From: Candidatus Omnitrophota bacterium
GTDB taxonomy: Bacteria > Omnitrophota > Gorgyraeia > 2-01-FULL-45-10
Direction of reading: 5' to 3'
Length of the DNA stretch: 42,136 nt
Assembly (NCBI GenBank): GCA_026387155.1
Contig: JAPLMF010000027.1
Span: forward strand, 18,317 to 60,452
Program-made: the position numbers and the translations under genes
In this document: positions 30,437-39,164 of the stretch, one piece after another
Layout of the letters: every line of letters starts with the position of its first letter
Position numbering within the stretch: the first letter of the stretch is position 1
Notes under the pieces: model-generated
The model's database searches: none
What the model saw: the letters and a program-made list of their open reading frames with translations, nothing else
Told to the model about the DNA's origin: nothing

Positions 30437-31473
30437 TTTACCTTCACCCATTTTCCTTTAGCACTGGATTCGTATGCGGCGTTTATGACAGCCATAGTGG
30501 CCCTGCCCTCTTCGCCTGACACGAGCGGCTTATTCTTCGTTATGACACAATCGATGAAACAGTGGACCGCGTTCTCCCAGCCGGAAGCCGTGGACCCGAG
30601 TTCAGGATATATTTCCTCGAGTATACAGTTCGGGTCGTCGCCCTTCCCGGTCTTGGCTATGACGACCCTGACGGGCTTTTCGGTCCCGATGGACGTCGTC
30701 ATCTTACCCTTTGACCCATAGACCGCCGTCGTAACCTCGTAAGGCCTAGTCGTCCACGAGCATTCTATCTCGCCCTTCGTGCCGTCTTCGAATTTGAACA
30801 ACACAGTCGCGTTATCGTCGACCTTTACATCTTTTTCGATCGTCCTGATGGTAGCAAATACTTCCACTATCTTCTTCCCGGCGAACCATCTCACGAGGTC
30901 AGTAATGTGCACGCCTATGTCTACCATTGCGCCGCCGCCGGACTTTGACTTATCATAGAACCAGTGGGCCTTGCCTTCCGACCAGTACTCAGGACCCGCG
31001 TGGCCGATCCTGCCACGTATGTTGTGTATCTTGCCCAATACTCCTGAATCGAGTATCTTCTTCGCGGCCTGATGGACAGGATCAAACCTCTGGGTCTGCT
31101 CTACCATGAGGTATACACCGTTCTTCGCCGCGGCCTTCGCCATTTTGTCGGCGGCCTTGGCAAATATCGCTATCGGCTTCTCCACAAGGACATGCTTCTT
31201 GTGTTTGCAGGCTGCCACCGCCATCTCTTCATGAAGGTAGTTCGGAGTATCGACGAATACGACGTCGATGTCTTTGCGTTTCACGACCTTCTTCCAGTTA
31301 GTCTCTATCTCGGCGCCGCTTAGCTGGAACTTATCTTTAAGAGCCCTTGCTTTGGCCGCATCTATATCACAGAGAACTTTTACTTCCGCCTTATCCTTGT
31401 AATTAATCAGGTTCGGCAAGCTCGCGCGCTCCGCGATCTTTCCACAACCGATAACTGCCACTCTAACTGCCAT
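30433..31473 (-). CDS. Gfo/Idh/MocA-family oxidoreductase 1
   Basis: These NAD(P)-dependent enzymes oxidise or reduce sugars, inositols and related polyols. The 346-residue product has the N-terminal Rossmann motif VAVIGCGKIAERASL, the catalytic-region LVEKPIAIF motif and the substrate-domain GGGAMVDIGVHITDLVRWF. It is coupled to the isomerase gene by a 4-nt ATGA overlap and lies 18 nt downstream of a second member of the same family. Two such oxidoreductases with an isomerase and a permease suggest a pathway for a particular sugar derivative. The substrate is unknown. Confidence 0.92.
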   Translation of the reverse strand: MAVRVAVIGCGKIAERASLPNLINYKDKAEVKVLCDIDAAKARALKDKFQLSGAEIETNWKKVVKRKDIDVVFVDTPNYLHEEMAVAACKHKKHVLVEKPIAIFAKAADKMAKAAAKNGVYLMVEQTQRFDPVHQAAKKILDSGVLGKIHNIRGRIGHAGPEYWSEGKAHWFYDKSKSGGGAMVDIGVHITDLVRWFAGKKIVEVFATIRTIEKDVKVDDNATVLFKFEDGTKGEIECSWTTRPYEVTTAVYGSKGKMTTSIGTEKPVRVVIAKTGKGDDPNCILEEIYPELGSTASGWENAVHCFIDCVITKNKPLVSGEEGRATMAVINAAYESSAKGKWVKVK

Positions 31474-31491
31474 TTCGGTGTTCCTCCTTTT

Positions 31492-32529
31492 TTATAAATA
31501 CACTTTCGCGCCCCTGCGCGACGATTCATAGATCGCCCAAACCAGCTTCTGGGTCTCGAGTGCATCCTCACCCGTTATTGCGGGTTTACGCCCGGCCCGC
31601 AAGGCATCATAGAAGTCCTTTATCTGGTTATAGTGGCAATAACCCCAATAGTCTCTTACACCATCGCCGTAATCGATATACTCATTTTTTTTCGGCGCGG
31701 CCTTCTCTTCTTTGCCCTTAAAATACCATATTTTCGCTGAATCTTTTACTATATTTACGCGGGCTTTTTCACAATCTATTTCTATCTCAGGATCGTCGTC
31801 GTAGGAATAGTAGTTTATAAGATAAAAACAGGCGTAAAAACCGTTCTTGAACCTGATCACGCCTTCGGCGGAATCTTCTACATTTATAAAGGAATGAAAA
31901 CGAACCGCTACCTTCGATTCTACGTAGTCGATGGGGGCGGGCGAGAGCCACCTGAGTATATCCAGGTAATGTATCGCCTGATCTATGACTACGCCGCCGC
32001 CTTCTTTGTCCTTGCGGCCTTTCCAGTCGCTCTTCTTGTAGTAGCTGTCGGGCTTGCAATATGAGAGCACCAGTTTTGCTGACTTCATCTTCCCCAAAGA
32101 ACCGCCCTGCACCCTTTTCTTTATCAATACGGAGCTGGGGTTGAACCTGTTCTGAGATATCACACCGAAAGTTATCCCGGCCCTCTTTGCCGCTACGATC
32201 TCTTTTTTAGCATCGGAAGGGTTTAAGGCCATCGGCTTTTCTGTCAATACGTTTATACCGCGCTTTGCGGCTTCGATGATCATTGGGGCGTGCAAATAAT
32301 GAGGGGTGCATATATGGACGCTATCAAGGCTCTCGGAGGAGAACATCTCCTTGTAATCTGAATAGGAGTTACATCCGTATCGGCGGGCTTTTTCCGCGGC
32401 GCGGGAATGCCTTATATCGCAGACTGCGGCTATCCGCACGCCCTTTATACGCCTCAAAGACTCGGCATGCATGGGAAATATCGTACCGCAACCGATTATA
32501 CCTACATTTATAGTGGACATGGAGCTCAT
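31492..32529 (-). CDS. Gfo/Idh/MocA-family oxidoreductase 2
   Basis: The 345-residue product has VGIIGCGTIFPMHAESL at the NAD-binding turn, VLTEKPMALNPSDAK at the catalytic region and EGGGVVIDQAIHYLDILRWL in the C-terminal domain. It is distinct in sequence from its downstream neighbour, so the two probably act on different intermediates or in sequence. It is the first gene of its operon. The start is either the ATG at 32529 or the one at 32520. A purine-rich AAAGGAA lies 18 nt upstream of 32529, separated from it by a small hairpin (cagggctaaaaccctg), so the effective spacing depends on that fold. Confidence 0.9.
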   Translation of the reverse strand: MSSMSTINVGIIGCGTIFPMHAESLRRIKGVRIAAVCDIRHSRAAEKARRYGCNSYSDYKEMFSSESLDSVHICTPHYLHAPMIIEAAKRGINVLTEKPMALNPSDAKKEIVAAKRAGITFGVISQNRFNPSSVLIKKRVQGGSLGKMKSAKLVLSYCKPDSYYKKSDWKGRKDKEGGGVVIDQAIHYLDILRWLSPAPIDYVESKVAVRFHSFINVEDSAEGVIRFKNGFYACFYLINYYSYDDDPEIEIDCEKARVNIVKDSAKIWYFKGKEEKAAPKKNEYIDYGDGVRDYWGYCHYNQIKDFYDALRAGRKPAITGEDALETQKLVWAIYESSRRGAKVYL

Positions 32530-32545
32530 CAGGGCTAAAACCCTG
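32530..32545 (-). other. Small hairpin between ribosome-binding site and start codon
   Basis: The sequence cagggctaaaaccctg forms a 5-bp stem with a 6-nt loop directly before the ATG at 32529. A Shine-Dalgarno-like AAAGGAA lies just upstream of it. A larger 8-bp stem (atcccgcc/ggcgggat) lies further upstream in the same leader. Confidence 0.45.
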
Positions 32546-32628
32546 CGTTCCTTTCAGTCTATGCGACATCCCGCCCCGTTCATTCGACTTCCGCGGCGGG
32601 ATAAGAGAGATTAGGTTATCACAAGGCC

Positions 32629-32634
32629 ATTATA
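32629..32634 (-). promoter_or_regulatory. Possible -10 element for the oxidoreductase-isomerase-permease operon
   Basis: On the minus strand a TATAAT lies 99 nt before the first gene of the operon and directly after the hairpin that follows the giant gene. No clear -35 is present, so this is only a candidate. Confidence 0.35.
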
Positions 32635-32646
32635 CCGTCAATCTAA

Positions 32647-32689
32647 TTCCAAACCTGGTTTGGATCCGCATGCCAAACCAGGTTTGGAA
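32647..32689 (-). terminator. Strong 17-bp hairpin downstream of the giant gene
   Basis: The arm ttccaaacctggtttgg is followed after a 9-nt loop by its exact complement ccaaaccaggtttggaa. Each arm is itself almost a palindrome, so several folds are possible. It lies 26 nt after the giant gene's stop. No T-run follows. Confidence 0.6.
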
Positions 32690-32715
32690 CTTGGAACATG
32701 GGCCTGGGTGGAATG

Positions 32716-35700
32716 CTAGGCTGCTGAGAGTGATGCGATGAGCATACCGTTTAAAGTTGCAAACTCCTGCGGATCCCTTACTTCTATAGGGGGCAGGACG
32801 AATATAAACTTTCTGGCAAAATCCCTGCCGGAATCGGTCACGTCCGGTATTCTGGAAGGCGGAGCGCCGGTCAAAAGCTCATATATGCGAGAGAGCTTTT
32901 CCATCCTCTGGCTATAATCATTTATATATAAAGCCCTTAAACCGGCCAGTATACCTTCAAGCTGCCTAAATGTGCCCAGCCTTCCGCCCTCTGCCTTAAA
33001 TACAAGGAACTTGGCGTCCTTAGGCATCTTGGACATAAAGGCCTCATCGTCAAGATATCTCTCGTCATCGAGAGCAATATCCACCAAAACATCGCGTCCG
33101 GTAAGCTCCATCTCCCGGAGCTTTATCTTCTCTATCATCTTCTCGGGATGCCTCATTTCTTCTTCGGTTACAACAACTATCTTTTCACTTGAATCCGGAT
33201 ATTCATCGTTCCACCGTTTGACGACACCAGAGAAGACTGTCCTTTGCGTTTTGGATTGCCCGACATACTCGTGCGGAACAAGGGCCTCCGGTATTATGTG
33301 ATATATGACCTTACTGTCTTTGACAGGAGGAACAAGATCCTTATTTATCCGTCCTATGGCTTCTATGTCACGCTTAATCCTGTCCGAAAGCGTATCAGTC
33401 AAAGCGCTCTTTTTGATCAGCCATTCCAGCCATATCTTTCTCTCCCTGGCGCTGCCTTCCGACGTATTATACTTTACGCGGTCATATAAAGCATGGATCC
33501 TGTTTACAACTTCTCCGCCGGCCTTATATTGTCCCAATATATAACCAAGGCCTGCCGCGGCATTCCGGTACATAACGCCGGGTTCGCTATCTTCTTCCAA
33601 TATTTTAAGGAGCTCCGACGCGTATCCCGGATTACCGGATTTGCCGAGAATATTTGCCGCGACCCGCCGTACCGCAAGCGGCGCTTTAATATCCGCCAGC
33701 GCCGATCTAAGGTATTCTGTGTCGCCGCCCAGATCTTTGAGCATTACGCGCGATTTCGCTATTGTCGTCGCGGAATCAAGGCGCATCAGTTTATCTTGTA
33801 GTTTGCCAAGCGGCGCGGCATCGCTCATTAATATCTCTTTTCTCAAATCTGCTATCCTGTATGCCCTCTCCTTCATTATCTCAGAAAGCGGCCTCGCGTA
33901 ACCTTCCTTCTTCCACAGATATAGCGCCCAGTATGTATTGACCCACGCCACATCTATCACGTCGCCGCCCGTAACGTGGTCTTTAAGCCATTTCCTTTTT
34001 GTGGGCTCCAACATTGCTTTCAACCCGCCTTCAATAAATCTGTGCAGTATCTCTTCTTTGGATGTAGCTATACCGCCGTAATTGATAAGCCACGAAGGCT
34101 GCGATATTATCCCCTTCGCGAGCATTAGGCGCTCTATACGCGCCACTTCTTCCGGCCGGGACGTCTTCTTGCCGATAGGCGCGTTTGCCGCGGAAGCGAA
34201 TATCCTGACCTTTAAATTTGCCACATCTTCATCGGTCTCTATCTGATAGGCCTTCGCGGCAGGAATGGCTATCAAGGCATCTTTAAATAATATGCGCTTG
34301 GAGGCTTCCCTGGCGGCCGCCTCATCCTTAGACGACATCTCCGCGGTGGTCGCGATAACTTCGCTTGAGCCCAATATTTCGTAGTTTGCAGGATTAAAAA
34401 CAAACCTCTCGCCGCGTTTGGCGGCGGCGGCCTTATCTCCCGCAAGCCTGCCAATCTCTTCTAAGGGAATACCTCCCGAATTATAGATACTGCCGAAGTC
34501 CAGATCAGAGACGCCTACAACCCTAAAATTGTATTTATTGTAAACTTCGGGGTGTTCTAAAAATAGCTTTATGATATTTCCGCCGACTTCACCTAAACCC
34601 TGCAATATTATCGTCCGGGGTTTATCGGTAGGTATATTGAATTGTTTGATGACACTTTCATTGTCGAGAAGCGCGCAGATGCTTTCGAGCACCGACAGTG
34701 ATGTCACGCGCCATGCATCATGTGACAGGTATCCTTTTTCGGCGCTGCCGCTTGTCGTCAGCGGTATGAGCTCTGTATTCAGGTCCTTTTCCGCCTGTAT
34801 GCCTATTCCATCTATGAGCTCCATTATATCGCCTACATCCATATAGTTAGGCCGCATGTCAGGCCCTTCGATGCGGCTTACGCCGAGCGTCCCCAGATCT
34901 ATGAATGCTTTGACATACAGCTCTACGGCGCGCCTGACATTGGCGATATTCGCGGGACTCGCCTCTTTCTGGGCGCATTCGATCCTCACTCCGCCCTTTG
35001 CCACTACAAGGCCGCGGTCAAAGAGGTCTTTGTCGCCATAAACTGCCGTAGCCGCAAAATAGTTATTCCCGTCAACATAAAGGAACGACTTGCCGCCTTC
35101 AAAGAATACTTCGGCGAGAGGATTCTTAAATGACATATCCCTGGCCAGGTCCGTCGCTTCTTTAAGCGCGTTCAACGCACTGAAATCGCCGTTTTCAGAT
35201 GCTGTTATTGTGTAATAGAGAGGAAGATCTTTGTCGCGGAGCCCTAAAAGTTTGCCCAGATCGCCGCTCAGCATGATGCTAAGCCCGGCTTCACCGCGCT
35301 TATGGTAGTAGCCGTCTTCATTAGTCTTTATGACAAGGGCCCTTAGCGCCGCGAGTTTTTCTTCGGGCGTACCTTCGAGCGCGTCTCGCACTATCGGCAG
35401 CGCCGCTATCTTATTAAGAAGGATGTCGAGCTTTGCGGTCTCTCGGGCCTCGATATTTCTTATGAGGGAGCTTACGAGCTTAAGACGCTCTTTATAAGCA
35501 TTGTTCGGGCCGTGATCTTTACCGGTGAGGTGGGCAAGTTCGTCATCTTCCAGAATTGTCTTACAGAGACGTTCTGAATTCCTCTGAAAAATACGCTTTA
35601 ATAACTTCTCTCCTATATAAATGGCCCCGTCACGATAACCAGCGTGAGCGATATTGGAATGGGCTATATCGTTATTCCACCCTATGGCAGCCTCTCCTAG

Positions 35701-38700
35701 AACTATACGAAATTTAATCGGGCTGCCGCGTAGTCTATGAAGGTTGAGCCAATTTTTAACATTGGCCGATTCTTCTTCGCTAAAAAATCTTGTAATTTCA
35801 GCTGGCGGACCGCGGCACTCATTAGGATCAGTGGCCCCGGGCTTATATCCGTTGACATAACGGACCTGGTACGCCTTGAGCACTCCGTCTTCAATGGTAA
35901 CTTCAAACATCTTGCCGCTCGCGATAAGATCGCTTATTAAAGTATTGGAATCCGGAGCTTTGGGGCCTTTTAAATCCTTGTTCGGCGCGATCGCGGCTGC
36001 GGCGGTGACTTCTTTGCGCTCTACGGCCGCATTCCACTGCCTGAGATATTCAGCCGAGGTCAGACGCGCTTCAAGGATACCGCTCAGCTTGACGGCGGTG
36101 GCTTGATACTTAGCGACCTCTTCAGGGGTTTTTTCCAGGACAGCCATCAGCGCGGTAAAATACGACTCAGGTTTATTGTCTTTAGGGATGATGGTATTGC
36201 CTTCGCCGGGAATGTCCAGATTTATAGGTACGCCCTGCGACTGCAATATGCCTTCGGGCAGCGGCGGAGCGAGCTGCAAGCCTCCGCACACACCTACATC
36301 CGCTTCGGAATAACCGGCCGCTTCCGTCTTTGGATCGGAGTCCTGTATCTGGACATCCGTCGCGGCGAGGATAGCGCGCTGATCCTCAATATCTATATTG
36401 TGAATAATGGTAAAGCTGCCTTTATATACATCGGGCTCTGCCTGTTTTTTCCTGGCAATATCCCTCTCTATGTCGGAAAAACGCTTGATACTATTCACCA
36501 TATGAGGATTGACAGGCACATTAGCTCCTATCACGACCTGTATCCCTGCCCTTACCATCTTCTCTATATTCTCAGGGGAGAACGCTCTCGTCGGAGAGGC
36601 TTTTTCAGGTACCACCCTGCCGGTAAAGGAGACGACGTACTGGTCCTCTCTTAAGCCAAGCTTTTTTTTGGATTCCCGTTTTGTAGCGAGGACCTCTCCG
36701 GGGGTAGGCTCTTCCACATCCGCGTCGGGGAAGAGGCTAAGCATATTCTCGCGAAATATATGGGCCGTTGAAGCCCTCACGTCGCCATTCGTTACCGATA
36801 CCATCATATTGGTAAGATGATCCCATTCGTCGTGATTGTCATATCCGAACCCACGCGCAGGGCTTAGGATATCATCAACATGTTGGGCGCTTACACCCGC
36901 GTACCAATCGGCCGTACGGGCACCGGCCGAGGTCAGATCGACCACATTCCCATAGGTATGATAAAAATATTTCCAATATTTCTCATCGATACCGATATAC
37001 CTCAGAATATCATCGCCGGTCCTCCTGTCCCACCAGACCCTGTTTGGATACGTATGGGTACTGTACCCGACCATCGCCCTACCCAGTATGGGATCTTCCT
37101 TATAATAGATATTTCTGAAGAGGGGCGCCGACCCGAGCTGGCCGTCGTTAAAATGGATGGCGGGCGCTCGGTAATCATCTGCCGCCACGGCGGCTTTCCT
37201 TTTCTCAATAATCTTTATTAATTCAAGCGAAGCCCTCGAAAAGAAAGCGGAGAACTCCGCGTCCGATACGAGGTTGCCTTCATCCGGGTTCCTGTAGTGG
37301 TATAATCTTTCGGTATAGTAAGGCACTTCCGTCTCGGCCTGGCCTTTTTTATAGCCCTTTATAAGGTAGCTCTCAATACCGAACTTATTAACGGCCATAT
37401 AACAAACGGCTACGGCTGTAGAATTTCCTATAGGGACATCGAACCTCGCCACCTCTTTTATTTCTTCGGCTCCGACCCCTAATAACGCGGAGTAATTAGT
37501 TTCTTCATCCTGTCCGGTCTTCTTGTTCTTCGTCCTCGCGTAATATGGCTCGCAGGTCTTCAGGGGCTGCCCCCCGCATTTCAAAAGATCGGCGAATCCT
37601 ATGCTATGGGACTGCTCTACCCTGCCCAGGCCGCCTCCGGCATTCCAAACCTCGGAAGACACGACCCATACCGAACGGTCTCTAAGCGAACGGGCTTGTC
37701 TGGACATCCAATCCTCAGAGATCTCTTCTTTAAGCATTAACAGAATAGAGTCGACTACCGGCTTGCTCCTTACATCCGCGCATTCCGGGCTCGTAAGTAC
37801 GGTAACGAGCGACAGTTTCTCTTTCTTGCTGAGCAATCTTACCGCCCTGAGTATGGGGTATCTGGCTTCTACCGGATGGCGCTTGTTGGCAGCGGCAATC
37901 TGATCACATGCTGAGAGTAACTCCGAAACACTTCTGTCGCTCTCCCAGCCCACTTTAAGGGCCGCGCTCAGCTCTTTCAGCAGATACTTCCAGTTATCTC
38001 CAACCATCGCCTTAGGGACGTCCACCTGTTCCGATTTAGCCTGCTGATACCTTTTCCAGGCGCGTATCTTTTCGCCAAACTTATTCTTACCATGATTCTC
38101 AAGATCCTGGAGCGTGAGGCCCCTTATGTAATTCTCGGGCATATCCTTCCAGAAAATAGCGGCGGCTATCTGTATAGCCAGTAAATGAGTTGAAGTATCG
38201 TGCTCTGATGAATATTCGCCGCCTCTGCCGAATGCCGCGTGAAAAAATTCGTGAAAAAGCGCTTCCAGCCTGTGTTCATACAACGGACTTCTCGGATCAA
38301 AAAATTCGGCGGCGAGCCCTATCGATCTTTTGGTGCCGAAACCGAGATAGTATTTTTCCAAAGATTCGTAGACTGACTTGATAGTACCTAATTTCCAGCC
38401 CTCTGATGCATTTCTAAATAGAGCTATGGTTTCGAGCAGTTTATCTTTTACCGCATTGGGGGCGCGCGCCTTTATTATCTCTTCCAGCTCATCCAGGGTC
38501 CTTGAAAAAGACTGCGACTCATTCCACGGTGTAATGCTTATATTCTCCAGATCCACATCATTAAACCTGTGGCCTATCAACGGCTCGTCCGAAACGCCTG
38601 CCTGTGGATGTTCTGATAAGAAGATCTTTACCGCGAAACGATCCGGCGTATCATAGCCGCCTCCCAAACGCGATACAGCCGCGGAGTTTTCAAGCAGACA

Positions 38701-39084
38701 GACCCTTATCTGACCAGAAACTCCTTTTATAGGTATCGTTATTATGCCGTAGTCATCTAAGGTAATTTTGATATTCGGATCTATGTGCTCCATATAAGAA
38801 GGGTAATTATGTAAAGCCTTGACTGCATGGTCAACACCTTGCGCCTCTATAAGGCATTTTTCGCCGATGCGGCAGGCTATCTCCGTCAGAATAGCATAGT
38901 CCTTTATTTTATTATTGCGGGTAGTGTCTCCGGCGGGAGGGGTCGGATCGGAAACAATTTGCGGCGCAAGGGTATCTTTTGGAAAAACTTTAATATCGGC
39001 AAAGGCCGCGGAGGACGTGACCTGGGTCAGTATTACGAACCACGTCAGCGAGTGTAGAAGCAGATTATTTTGTTTCTTATCCAT
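32716..39084 (-). CDS. Giant secreted fusion protein: HExxH region, GT-B glycosyltransferase-like, glutamate-dehydrogenase-like and HEAT-like modules
   Basis: The start was set at ATG 39084 (GAGG 3 nt upstream) rather than the track's TTG, giving about 2,122 residues with a signal peptide ending near SSAAFA. In track numbering, residues 284-288 are HEFFH, a possible zinc site. About 475-1030 is a GT-B domain of glycogen-synthase/phosphorylase type (SSEVWNAGGGLGRVEQ, FTGRVVPEK, KTEAAGYSEADVGVCGG), where the substrate-binding Lys of KxGGL is absent. About 1280-1760 resembles Glu/Leu/Phe dehydrogenases (VVAKGGVRIE with the catalytic-type Lys, GPDMRPNYMDVGDIM, QGLGEVGGNIIKL, INYGGIATS). About 1790-1850 holds HEAT-like repeats, followed by an unrecognised C-terminal domain. 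Such enzyme-like modules behind a signal peptide are unusual, and the domains may serve binding rather than catalysis. Confidence 0.75.
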   Translation of the reverse strand: MDKKQNNLLLHSLTWFVILTQVTSSAAFADIKVFPKDTLAPQIVSDPTPPAGDTTRNNKIKDYAILTEIACRIGEKCLIEAQGVDHAVKALHNYPSYMEHIDPNIKITLDDYGIITIPIKGVSGQIRVCLLENSAAVSRLGGGYDTPDRFAVKIFLSEHPQAGVSDEPLIGHRFNDVDLENISITPWNESQSFSRTLDELEEIIKARAPNAVKDKLLETIALFRNASEGWKLGTIKSVYESLEKYYLGFGTKRSIGLAAEFFDPRSPLYEHRLEALFHEFFHAAFGRGGEYSSEHDTSTHLLAIQIAAAIFWKDMPENYIRGLTLQDLENHGKNKFGEKIRAWKRYQQAKSEQVDVPKAMVGDNWKYLLKELSAALKVGWESDRSVSELLSACDQIAAANKRHPVEARYPILRAVRLLSKKEKLSLVTVLTSPECADVRSKPVVDSILLMLKEEISEDWMSRQARSLRDRSVWVVSSEVWNAGGGLGRVEQSHSIGFADLLKCGGQPLKTCEPYYARTKNKKTGQDEETNYSALLGVGAEEIKEVARFDVPIGNSTAVAVCYMAVNKFGIESYLIKGYKKGQAETEVPYYTERLYHYRNPDEGNLVSDAEFSAFFSRASLELIKIIEKRKAAVAADDYRAPAIHFNDGQLGSAPLFRNIYYKEDPILGRAMVGYSTHTYPNRVWWDRRTGDDILRYIGIDEKYWKYFYHTYGNVVDLTSAGARTADWYAGVSAQHVDDILSPARGFGYDNHDEWDHLTNMMVSVTNGDVRASTAHIFRENMLSLFPDADVEEPTPGEVLATKRESKKKLGLREDQYVVSFTGRVVPEKASPTRAFSPENIEKMVRAGIQVVIGANVPVNPHMVNSIKRFSDIERDIARKKQAEPDVYKGSFTIIHNIDIEDQRAILAATDVQIQDSDPKTEAAGYSEADVGVCGGLQLAPPLPEGILQSQGVPINLDIPGEGNTIIPKDNKPESYFTALMAVLEKTPEEVAKYQATAVKLSGILEARLTSAEYLRQWNAAVERKEVTAAAAIAPNKDLKGPKAPDSNTLISDLIASGKMFEVTIEDGVLKAYQVRYVNGYKPGATDPNECRGPPAEITRFFSEEESANVKNWLNLHRLRGSPIKFRIVLGEAAIGWNNDIAHSNIAHAGYRDGAIYIGEKLLKRIFQRNSERLCKTILEDDELAHLTGKDHGPNNAYKERLKLVSSLIRNIEARETAKLDILLNKIAALPIVRDALEGTPEEKLAALRALVIKTNEDGYYHKRGEAGLSIMLSGDLGKLLGLRDKDLPLYYTITASENGDFSALNALKEATDLARDMSFKNPLAEVFFEGGKSFLYVDGNNYFAATAVYGDKDLFDRGLVVAKGGVRIECAQKEASPANIANVRRAVELYVKAFIDLGTLGVSRIEGPDMRPNYMDVGDIMELIDGIGIQAEKDLNTELIPLTTSGSAEKGYLSHDAWRVTSLSVLESICALLDNESVIKQFNIPTDKPRTIILQGLGEVGGNIIKLFLEHPEVYNKYNFRVVGVSDLDFGSIYNSGGIPLEEIGRLAGDKAAAAKRGERFVFNPANYEILGSSEVIATTAEMSSKDEAAAREASKRILFKDALIAIPAAKAYQIETDEDVANLKVRIFASAANAPIGKKTSRPEEVARIERLMLAKGIISQPSWLINYGGIATSKEEILHRFIEGGLKAMLEPTKRKWLKDHVTGGDVIDVAWVNTYWALYLWKKEGYARPLSEIMKERAYRIADLRKEILMSDAAPLGKLQDKLMRLDSATTIAKSRVMLKDLGGDTEYLRSALADIKAPLAVRRVAANILGKSGNPGYASELLKILEEDSEPGVMYRNAAAGLGYILGQYKAGGEVVNRIHALYDRVKYNTSEGSARERKIWLEWLIKKSALTDTLSDRIKRDIEAIGRINKDLVPPVKDSKVIYHIIPEALVPHEYVGQSKTQRTVFSGVVKRWNDEYPDSSEKIVVVTEEEMRHPEKMIEKIKLREMELTGRDVLVDIALDDERYLDDEAFMSKMPKDAKFLVFKAEGGRLGTFRQLEGILAGLRALYINDYSQRMEKLSRIYELLTGAPPSRIPDVTDSGRDFARKFIFVLPPIEVRDPQEFATLNGMLIASLSAA

Positions 39085-39100
39085 CGTCCTCTTTATGGTC

Positions 39101-39135
39101 AAAAAAGGTACCCGGCAATAATTCGGGTACCTTTT
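39101..39135 (-). terminator. Intrinsic terminator between the two giant genes
   Basis: Reading the minus strand, AAAAGGTACCCG, a 9-nt loop, then CGGGTACC followed by six T residues make a textbook rho-independent terminator. It lies about 30 nt after the stop at 39165 and only 16 nt before the start codon of the giant gene, leaving no room for a downstream promoter. It may therefore also act as an attenuator for that gene. Confidence 0.9.
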
Positions 39136-39164
39136 ACCTTTCCCATCCCTGGATAAAATAATGG

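Noticed and set aside
30437-30451. Upstream ATG of the isomerase gene
   Set aside because: It adds MGEGK before the first barrel strand; the ATGA overlap start at 30436 fits the family better, although the upstream site also has a ribosome-binding sequence.
39085-39102. TTG start of the giant gene given in the ORF track
   Set aside because: That start lies at the T-run of the intrinsic terminator. The ATG at 39084 has GAGG just upstream and gives a normal signal peptide.
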